13,587 bases of DNA. Source: Deltaproteobacteria bacterium (GTDB taxonomy: Bacteria; Myxococcota_A; UBA796; UBA2385). This document shows positions 7,807-13,587 of the stretch, piece by piece. The notes under the pieces are model-generated. The model was not told where the DNA came from. It made no database searches and was given only the letters and a program-made list of their open reading frames with translations. The position numbers and the translations under genes were made by a program. The DNA is taken from contig JAERSX010000246.1 in assembly GCA_016845285.1 (NCBI GenBank), positions 1-13,587 of the forward strand. Reading direction: 5' to 3'. Positions within the stretch are counted from its first letter, which is position 1. Every line of letters starts with the position of its first letter.

Positions 7807-8784
7807 TCAGGCGATCTGCCGGGCGAGCCTCACCGAACCGCGGGGCACCGCCGCATCGGGTGCCAGATGAACCGCAGCGAACCCGAGCTCGGCACGCACG
7901 GCCCGAAGGTTCTCGTTGGCCACACCCTTCACCCAAGACAGGTCGGCGGGGTTGACCGCGACCACCACCCGGCTGCCGCGCGGGCGATCGGAGAGGAGCT
8001 CCAGGAGGCGGCGCTGAAACCGTCGGGCCTCCACCAGGCCACGAAGGTTCGGGTGGACCGGACCGGCCTTCACACTGCCCACGAGATCCGGCCCCACCTG
8101 GAGACCCACCCGCGCCACGGAGACCTCGGCCTCTTCGAGGCGATCGACCATTTCACTGACCGTCGACACAGCCTCGCCAAGGTTCATGGGACGCCACCGA
8201 CCTTCTGCAGCCCAGGTGGCGAGCTGGCTGCCAGCGAGCGCAAGCGCGGGGAGGACCCGCACGAAGTCGGGGCGAAGATCGGGCTCGGTCCCGAGCCGGG
8301 TGGCGTCCGCGATGCCGTCGGCATGGCTCGATCCAGGCAGTCCCGGCGACAGGGTCACGCCCACACGAAAGCCGACCTTCTTCGCAGCCCGGATGACCGC
8401 GGCCGCCTCCGAGCTCCGGTAGCCTCGTTGGCAGGCCCGCAGCACAGCGGGCTCGAAGGTGAGGACGGCGAGCTCGAGGGTCTCGACTCCCGCGTCGCGC
8501 AGGCGTGGCAGGTCGTTCGGAGACAAGTCAGCGGGGGTGGTGGCCACGCGCAAGGGTCGGCCGTCCACCAGGGCGAGCAGATCGGGCCCCGGCAGTCCAC
8601 CATGGAAGAAGGCCACCTCCAGACGGTCAGTGCCGCTTCGTCGACGCTCCTGATCGTAGTGGTGGATGAGCGCCTCCACCGTCTCGGGCTCGAGGGCTGC
8701 ACGGGGCGGCGGGGTCGTCGCGCAGCGGTGACGCGGTCCGCCCAGATCGACAGGCACCACCAGTCGACGGATCCGCCCGCTCAC
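7807..8784 (-). CDS. Radical-SAM-fold protein of the small Elp3-like family lacking the FeS cysteines
   Basis: A 325-residue protein from a GTG at 8784 that overlaps the rnc stop by 4 bases (GTGA). It follows, segment by segment, the family of short Elp3-like (COG1243-type) radical SAM proteins. LEVAFFHGG (55-63) matches VEIAFFGG. GVETLEL (99-105) matches the VkxIELG strand. A CQRGY segment (118-122) follows. GLPG (148-151) and DFVRVLP (173-179) are present, and the C-terminal RVGLQ...AGPVHP (225-245) is a strong family signature. However, the expected CxxxCxxC near residues 17-25 is replaced by GGPRHRCATT with a single Cys21; the only other cysteine is Cys118. No other frame supplies the missing motif, so a simple frameshift does not explain it. 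It probably cannot hold a [4Fe-4S] cluster or cleave SAM. A binding, scaffold or regulatory role tied to rnc and era is an inference. Radical SAM proteins of this family near rnc are known in other phyla (from memory). Confidence 0.85.
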   Translation of the reverse strand: MSGRIRRLVVPVDLGGPRHRCATTPPPRAALEPETVEALIHHYDQERRRSGTDRLEVAFFHGGLPGPDLLALVDGRPLRVATTPADLSPNDLPRLRDAGVETLELAVLTFEPAVLRACQRGYRSSEAAAVIRAAKKVGFRVGVTLSPGLPGSSHADGIADATRLGTEPDLRPDFVRVLPALALAGSQLATWAAEGRWRPMNLGEAVSTVSEMVDRLEEAEVSVARVGLQVGPDLVGSVKAGPVHPNLRGLVEARRFQRRLLELLSDRPRGSRVVVAVNPADLSWVKGVANENLRAVRAELGFAAVHLAPDAAVPRGSVRLARQIA

Positions 8785-9458
8785 AGCAGGCCCAGATGTC
8801 GCAAGGCATCGAGGGCCGCGCTGGCCTTGGCCACCTTCTTGTTGGACCCGCTCCCCTCCCCTTGGACCTTTCCCGCGACCAGGACGCGGAAGTGCCAGGT
8901 CAGGGCGTGGTCGTCACCATCTCGTCCGAGCAGCTCGTACCGCGGCACCGTGCCGCCATGCTGGGCCTGGGTCCACTCCTGCAGGTGGCTTGTGGGGTTG
9001 CGAGGGGCGTCGGACAGTCGGTCCATGTCCAACAGCTCGGGGGCGAAGATCTCAGCCACCAGCGCCCGGCAGGTGGCGAAGCCCTGGTCGAGGTAGACAG
9101 CCCCGAGGAGGGCCTCGAAGAGGTCAGCGAGGGCGCGTTCGCTGTGCTGGACGCCCTCCGTTCGGGCCCCCCGACCCACCTGAAGTGCCGGGCCCAGTCC
9201 GAGCTGGCGAGCCTTGGCAGCGAGGGTGGGGTTCTGGACCACGGTGGAGCGCAGCTGCGTCAGCCGTCCTTCCTGCGCTTGATCGAGCCGCTCGAAGAGC
9301 AACTCGCTGACGCACAGCTCCAACACCGCGTCGCCCAGGAACTCCAGGCGCTGGTTGCTCTCGCCTCCGTTCTCCCGAGCCCAGGTGGGATGGCGACAGG
9401 CGGTGCGGTAGGGCTCCTCGAGGTGAAGGAAGACCGGGTCGGCCATCGCATCGCTCAC
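8781..9458 (-). CDS. rnc: Ribonuclease III
   Basis: A 225-residue enzyme that cuts double-stranded RNA, including rRNA precursors. The start is taken as the GTG at 9458, giving a 4-base GTGA overlap with the mnmA stop; the ATG at 9446 is the alternative and would shorten it by four residues. Catalytic residues are in place: Glu39 and Asp43 in NQRLEFLGDAVL, and Asp112 and Glu115 in LADLFEALLGAVYLD. The C-terminal double-stranded-RNA-binding domain runs from about 154 (NPTSHLQEW) to SNKKVAKASAALDAL. The first helix is unusual: the family's LGYxF is not visible, and the ALTHRSY signature appears as ACRHPTW. An in-frame extension upstream lies inside mnmA and has no RNase III character. The gene is probably translated from the same message as mnmA. 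Confidence 0.93.
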   Translation of the reverse strand: MSDAMADPVFLHLEEPYRTACRHPTWARENGGESNQRLEFLGDAVLELCVSELLFERLDQAQEGRLTQLRSTVVQNPTLAAKARQLGLGPALQVGRGARTEGVQHSERALADLFEALLGAVYLDQGFATCRALVAEIFAPELLDMDRLSDAPRNPTSHLQEWTQAQHGGTVPRYELLGRDGDDHALTWHFRVLVAGKVQGEGSGSNKKVAKASAALDALRHLGLL

Positions 9459-10570
9459 GGCAACGCCCGCTTGATCCAGCCGCCACCCACGATGACCTCT
9501 CCGTCGTAGAGCACGAGCGCCTGCCCGGGCGTGGGGGCCCGAGCTCCCTCGTCGAAGCGAACCCGGACAGCAGCCGGGAGCTGGGATGGGTCGTGCAGCT
9601 CGTTCCCCTCGAGGTCTTCGACGGTGCAAGGGTGGAGCGCCCCGCGATGTCGGAGGCGAGCGCTCAGGGTCGAGCCGACCCCTGGGGCACGAAACCAGTT
9701 CATGCCGGTGGAGACCACACCGCGCCGCTGAAGGCGGGACGCAGGGCCGACCACCACACGGCGGCTCGCGGCGTCGATGGACAAGACGTACAAGGGGTGC
9801 CTCGCCGCGATGCCCAGGCCACGACGCTGCCCGATGGTGTACCGCCAGTACCCGTCGTGACGGCCCAGCTCATTGCCGCTCTCGTCGACGATGAGGCCAG
9901 CCCCATCGGCGGCCTGGAGGGGACGGTGCTCACGCACGAAGCGGGTGTGGTCCTCATCGGGGATGAAGCAGATCTCCTGACTCTCGGGCTTGTCTGCCAC
10001 ACCCAGGTCGAGTCGTCGGGCATGGTCCCGCACCTCGGCCTTCTCGAGGGCTCCCAGCGGAAAGCGTGTGCGTGTCAGGGCCTCTCTGCCGACGCCAAAG
10101 AGGAAGTAGCTCTGGTCCTTGTCTCGGTCTCGGGCGGCCATCAAGCCACCGTCTGGGCCGATCCTGGCGTAGTGGCCGGTGGCGAGGGCGTCGGCCCCGA
10201 GGGCACGTGCCCGCTTCAACAACACGTTGAACTTCAGCACGCCGTTGCAGGGAATGCATGGGATGGGCGTCGCGCCAGCCAGGTAGCTGTCGGCGAAGTA
10301 GTCCATCACGGCAGACTTGAAGGGCGCGCGCAGATCCATCGCGTAGAAGGGCACACCCAGCCGATCCGCGACCCGCCGTGCGTCGAGGGCATCATCGAGC
10401 CCACAGCAGTGCTTGCTGCCTCCCGATGCCTGCTTGTCGCCGCTCGATGGGTGGGCTGGCACATCGTGCAGCTTCATGTGCACACCGATCACCTCGTGAC
10501 CGGCCTCGGCGAGCAGACCAGCCACCACGGAGCTGTCCACCCCGCCACTCATGGCAACAACCACCCGCAT
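9455..10570 (-). CDS. mnmA: tRNA-specific 2-thiouridylase MnmA
   Basis: A 371-residue enzyme that adenylates and thiolates C2 of U34 in tRNAs for Lys, Glu and Gln. The N-terminal PP-loop is SGGVDSS (8-14). The catalytic cysteines are Cys108 in PCIPCN (nucleophile position) and Cys201 in QEICFIP. An additional HCCGLDDALDARRVA segment (54-68) and Cys105 follow the variant typical of alphaproteobacterial-like MnmA. GATGHYAR-type and RDKDQSYFL (147-157) motifs and the terminal GEVIVGGGWI complete the fold. The ATG at 10570 is selected because the PP-loop strand starts directly (MRVVVAMSGG). GGGAGG (10583-10588) lies 12 bases upstream, inside the end of the desulfurase gene. The neighbouring desulfurase is the likely sulfur donor. 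A longer in-frame extension to 10897 overlaps that gene and is rejected. Confidence 0.96.
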   Translation of the reverse strand: MRVVVAMSGGVDSSVVAGLLAEAGHEVIGVHMKLHDVPAHPSSGDKQASGGSKHCCGLDDALDARRVADRLGVPFYAMDLRAPFKSAVMDYFADSYLAGATPIPCIPCNGVLKFNVLLKRARALGADALATGHYARIGPDGGLMAARDRDKDQSYFLFGVGREALTRTRFPLGALEKAEVRDHARRLDLGVADKPESQEICFIPDEDHTRFVREHRPLQAADGAGLIVDESGNELGRHDGYWRYTIGQRRGLGIAARHPLYVLSIDAASRRVVVGPASRLQRRGVVSTGMNWFRAPGVGSTLSARLRHRGALHPCTVEDLEGNELHDPSQLPAAVRVRFDEGARAPTPGQALVLYDGEVIVGGGWIKRALP

Positions 10571-10577
10571 GGTGTCT

Positions 10578-11663
10578 TTACGCCTCCCGTGCCCGCGCCA
10601 GGACCGACGCGAGGGCGTCGGAGGCACGCTGGATCTGACCCTGAGTGGTATCCGGCCCCAGGCTGAAGCGCACCGGTATGCCGCTCTGGCCCATGGCCCT
10701 GAGCACCGCGCTGCTGCCCGGGCTGCCCGAACTGCAGGCCGAGCCCGTCGACGCCGAGATGCCAAGCAGATCGAGGCCGATGACCACCAGGTCCCCGGGC
10801 ACATCGAACCGCACGAAGAGCGTGTTGGGCAGCCGCGGCGCGCCCGCGCCAACGACATGGCCCCCCATGGAGCGGCAGGCATGCTCGAGCTCGTCACGGA
10901 GGTGGCCCACGTCCATGGGCGGCTCCTTCATGGCTGCCGCAAAGCCTGCCACCAAGGGCACGGCCACGGTTCCGGCACGGGCCCCACGCTCCTGGCCTCC
11001 TCCCTCGATCAGGGGGGGCGGCGGACGGCGGCTGACGAGGGCACCACAGCCCCTGGGTCCACCGACCTTGTGGGCGGTGAGGCTCACGTGGTCGGGCTCG
11101 ATGGGCACGGGCAGCTTGCCAGGTAGCTGGGTGGCGTCGCAGTGGAACGGCACCCCAGCGGCCCGGCAACAAGCCAGCACCTCCGAGATGGGCTGGACCA
11201 CGCCGGTCTCGTTGTTGGCCCCCATGACGCTCACCACCGCCACCTCGTCGCTCACCGACGACAGCAACGCCTCGAGGGCATCCACCCGGACGCGCCCCTG
11301 GCCGTCGACGGGGACCAGGTCTGTGGCCCACACGCGCACCGAGGGGTGCTCGACGGCGCTGCAGAGAACACGAGGACGGTCGGGGGTGGGGAGTCCGCGC
11401 AGCACCCAGGCATTGGCCTCGGTGGCCCCGCTGGTGAAGTGGACATCCTTGGAGGAGACCCCCAGGACATGAGCCAGCTCACCCCGAGCTCGCTCCAGGG
11501 CCGAGGCGGCGGCCTGGCCGTCGCGGTGGGCACTGCCCGGGTTCGCCCAAGCATGAGTCCAGGCCACCTCGATGGCCGCCCTCGCCCCCGCGCGCAACGG
11601 CGAGGTGGCGTTGTGGTCCAGGTAGACACGCGAGCCGGCGCCGCCGGACTCGTGGGAATGCAC
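10578..11663 (-). CDS. Cysteine desulfurase, NifS/IscS family
   Basis: A 361-residue PLP enzyme that converts cysteine to alanine and carries the released sulfur as a persulfide. Visible residues are YLDHNATSP (14-22), TSGATEAN (77-84), EHPSV with His106 that stacks on PLP, GANNETG (148-154), DATQ (176-179), the PLP lysine Lys199 in LTAHKVGGPRG, and the catalytic Cys310 in STGSACSSG. The start is a GTG at 11663 with AGGAG 5 bases before it. The gene ends 7 bases before mnmA, which suggests a dedicated sulfur supply for tRNA thiolation, like the yrvO-mnmA pair of Bacillus. No scaffold (iscU-like) or other Fe-S assembly gene is present in the window, so a role in general Fe-S biogenesis is possible but not supported here. 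Confidence 0.94.
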   Translation of the reverse strand: MHSHESGGAGSRVYLDHNATSPLRAGARAAIEVAWTHAWANPGSAHRDGQAAASALERARGELAHVLGVSSKDVHFTSGATEANAWVLRGLPTPDRPRVLCSAVEHPSVRVWATDLVPVDGQGRVRVDALEALLSSVSDEVAVVSVMGANNETGVVQPISEVLACCRAAGVPFHCDATQLPGKLPVPIEPDHVSLTAHKVGGPRGCGALVSRRPPPPLIEGGGQERGARAGTVAVPLVAGFAAAMKEPPMDVGHLRDELEHACRSMGGHVVGAGAPRLPNTLFVRFDVPGDLVVIGLDLLGISASTGSACSSGSPGSSAVLRAMGQSGIPVRFSLGPDTTQGQIQRASDALASVLARAREA

Positions 11664-11668
11664 GACCG

Positions 11669-11673
11669 CTCCT
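11669..11673 (-). promoter_or_regulatory. Ribosome binding site overlapping the TPR stop codon
   Basis: AGGAG on the minus strand shares bases with the TAG stop (11672-11674) of the TPR gene and sits 5 bases before the GTG of the desulfurase. It supports that GTG start and suggests the two genes are translated from one message. Confidence 0.65.
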
Positions 11674-13587
11674 AAAGCTGCGCCTGCAGGCGCTCACGCA
11701 GCAGGGTGTGGACCGCGTTGTAGTCGGGGTTGCCCTTCAGGCCTTCGGTGAGGGTGACGTCGGCCTCGAGTGCGGCCTCCATGCCCGTCTGAGAAGCACC
11801 CTCGTCGCCACAGGCACCGTGAGCCACCGCCTTCACGAGGTGCAGACCGGCGATGACCCGCTTGGCCCGGCTCTGGAGTCCGAGCCCCCGATCAGCCAGC
11901 CCTGCCGCCTCGGGCCAGTCCTGCTTGCGCAGCGCCAGCTCCGCCAGCCGCAGCAGGGCCGCTGGCTGGTTGGGGTTGAAGGCCAGGCTCTTCTCGTAGT
12001 GCTGGGCTGCCTTGCTCGGCAGGTTCAGCTTGGCGTCGAGGACGAAGCCCTTGGTCAGGTATGCATCCACCACCTGGATGGGCTCCTGGGCGTGGTAGAT
12101 GATGTTGTTGTACACGTTCAGCAGGTTGTTCCAGTCGGAGCGGGCGAACAGGACGCTCGCGATACCCTGGAGGGCGCCGATGTCGTTCGGACGAAGCTCC
12201 AGCGCCTTGTTGAACCGCTTCTTGGCCTTGTCGAGACTGCCGAGCCGGTGCTCGACGGAGCCGAGGTTGGTGTAGGTCCGAGCGAGACGCTCGGGATCGC
12301 CCTGACCACCGGTGAGCTGGAGGATCTGGCGGTACACGTTCGCCGCCTTCTTCCAGGCCTCGGAGCTCATGTACAGCGGGCCGACCGCCTCGAGGCTGGG
12401 CAGGTGGCTGGGGTTCATCTTCAGCGCGCTCTCGTAGCGAAGCAGGGCCTCATCGCTCCGCTCCAGCCGCCGCAGCGCCTCCGCAAATCGGAAGAAGTAC
12501 AGCGCCACCTCGATGCGGACGTCGAAGTCGTCGAGATCGCGCTCCTGCTCGCTCTCCTCCAGACGCTCGAAGACACTCACGGCACCTCCGAGATCTCCGG
12601 CGTTGAAGAGATAGTCGCCACGGAAGCGGAGAGCCTCCCCGTTCGTCGGGTCGACCTCGAGGACGCGACCGTAGATGGCTGAGGCGCCATCGCGATCGTG
12701 CAAGGTCTCCAGACGGGTCTGGGCCGCGCGAAGCAGGAGGCCCACGGCATCCGAACCTTCAGCTGCCCGGGCCTGCCGGATGAGCGCCTCGACCACGAGG
12801 TCCCAGTTGCCACGGGCGGCTTGCATGCGCTCGAAGAGCTGAGCAGCCTCGCCGTTGGGATGGTCTCCCTGACTCGCAGCGTCGAGGAAGCGAAGGGCCT
12901 CCTCTTCCTGGTGGAGGTGCTTCAGGAAGACGGCCCCGAGCTCGGCCATCAGATCGGTACGCTCGACCCCGTCGACGTGGTGGATGAGGGACTGGCCCAC
13001 CTCCACGAAGCTGTTCCAGTCCTGCTGGCTCCGCGTGAGCGCGACCAGCCGGCGCATGGCCTCCGTGTCGCCGGGGGCGTTCTCGAGGACCTTGCGCCAC
13101 GAGTCGGTGGCCACACCCTCGTCTTCGATGCGGCTCTCCCAGACCCGCGCGATGTCGCGCAGGGCCTCGACCTGGAGGTCCCCTTCGAGCACAGCGGCTT
13201 CCCGGGCCAGCACCCCCACGAGCGCATTCCAGTCGGACTCGTCTTCGGCGAGCTGCTTCAGTCCCGCGAGCGCCTCGGCATCTTCGGGGTGATGGTCGAG
13301 GGCGTGGAGGTAGGCCTGCCGCGCTGCGTCGCGGTCGCCGTTGTGGAGCTGAACCTCCGCGATGCGGCGCTGGTACCGGGCGGCAGCCTCCGGCTCAGCG
13401 GCATGGGTGGCCAGACCGTCCAGATACTGGATGGCCAGGCCCGTCTCACCGCGGGCACCGGCGATGCGGGCGAGGGCCTCGAGGACCTCGACATCTCCGG
13501 TGTTCTCCTCGTGGAGCTGCCGGTAGAAGTCCCAGGCCTCGTCGGTCTCGGCCAGACGCTCGGCCAAGAGCCAGCGACGCTTCGACT
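11672..13587 (-). CDS. TPR-repeat protein (5' end cut by window edge)
   Basis: The frame is open to the right edge, so the N-terminus is missing; a TTG at 13567 is an unconvincing start because the reading frame continues through it (KRRWLLAERLAE). About 637 residues are visible. They are tetratricopeptide-type helical repeats, for example YTNLGSVEHRLGSLDKAKKRFNKALELRPND, given here as the segment at about positions 12170-12265, and ARYQRRIAEVQLHNGDRDAARQAY further upstream. No enzymatic domain, membrane segment or signal is visible in this part. Such long TPR proteins usually act as protein-interaction scaffolds; they are abundant in myxobacteria. The gene stops 8 bases before the desulfurase start, so it may be the upstream member of the same transcript, but no functional link to the RNA-modification genes can be read from the sequence. 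Confidence 0.85.
   Translation of the reverse strand, partial: SKRRWLLAERLAETDEAWDFYRQLHEENTGDVEVLEALARIAGARGETGLAIQYLDGLATHAAEPEAAARYQRRIAEVQLHNGDRDAARQAYLHALDHHPEDAEALAGLKQLAEDESDWNALVGVLAREAAVLEGDLQVEALRDIARVWESRIEDEGVATDSWRKVLENAPGDTEAMRRLVALTRSQQDWNSFVEVGQSLIHHVDGVERTDLMAELGAVFLKHLHQEEEALRFLDAASQGDHPNGEAAQLFERMQAARGNWDLVVEALIRQARAAEGSDAVGLLLRAAQTRLETLHDRDGASAIYGRVLEVDPTNGEALRFRGDYLFNAGDLGGAVSVFERLEESEQERDLDDFDVRIEVALYFFRFAEALRRLERSDEALLRYESALKMNPSHLPSLEAVGPLYMSSEAWKKAANVYRQILQLTGGQGDPERLARTYTNLGSVEHRLGSLDKAKKRFNKALELRPNDIGALQGIASVLFARSDWNNLLNVYNNIIYHAQEPIQVVDAYLTKGFVLDAKLNLPSKAAQHYEKSLAFNPNQPAALLRLAELALRKQDWPEAAGLADRGLGLQSRAKRVIAGLHLVKAVAHGACGDEGASQTGMEAALEADVTLTEGLKGNPDYNAVHTLLRERLQAQL

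Noticed and set aside
8627..8809. Cys-containing alternative frame at the start of the radical-SAM-like gene, checked as a frameshift that hides the CxxxCxxC motif
   Set aside because: Its cysteines (ACC, GAC) do not form CxxxCxxC, and the annotated frame is colinear with the family from the first strand onward.
6664..9096. Very long plus-strand open frame (810 codons) opposite der, era, the radical-SAM-like gene and rnc
   Set aside because: It is antisense to four genes with clear family motifs. Its composition (His, Gly, Arg, Asp rich) is that of a GC-rich shadow frame and no domain is recognisable.

Overview
The window is 13.6 kb of GC-rich bacterial DNA in which every supportable gene lies on the minus strand, so transcription runs from the right edge to the left. 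The organism looks like a member of the Myxococcota or a related deltaproteobacterial lineage. The reasons are the high GC content with frequent GTG starts, a long TPR protein, and an Asp-rich 'MopE-like' plus FG-GAP surface lipoprotein of the kind common in those genomes. This placement is an inference; there is no rRNA or other direct taxonomic marker here.

Right to left, the layout is: a TPR-repeat protein cut by the right edge (11672-13587); a NifS/IscS-type cysteine desulfurase (10578-11663); mnmA, tRNA 2-thiouridylase (9455-10570); rnc, RNase III (8781-9458); a radical-SAM-fold protein of the small Elp3-like family that has lost its iron-sulfur cysteines (7807-8784); era (6757-7767); der/engA (5337-6722); mutL (3521-5344); miaA (2653-3516); then a 136-base gap with a plausible promoter; a small predicted lipoprotein with a DUF4097-like beta-repeat body (1842-2516); and a large Asp-rich repeat/FG-GAP lipoprotein cut by the left edge (1-1760).

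From the TPR gene to miaA the spacing is very tight: three pairs overlap by 4-8 bases and the other gaps are 4 to 39 bases. They are therefore probably co-transcribed and partly translationally coupled. The theme is RNA maturation. The desulfurase hands sulfur to MnmA for s2U34 of tRNA, MiaA prenylates A37 of tRNA, RNase III processes rRNA, and Era and Der are GTPases of 30S and 50S assembly. MutL (mismatch repair) sits next to MiaA as in many bacteria.

Two proteins look family-typical in fold but lack their catalytic motifs. The radical SAM protein has no CxxxCxxC. MutL has lost the key residues of all three endonuclease motifs in its C-terminal domain while keeping an intact ATPase domain. 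These are the most interesting signals in the window. No RNA gene, IS element, CRISPR array or integrase was seen. No stretch longer than 300 bases lacks a gene; the largest gap is 2517-2652.
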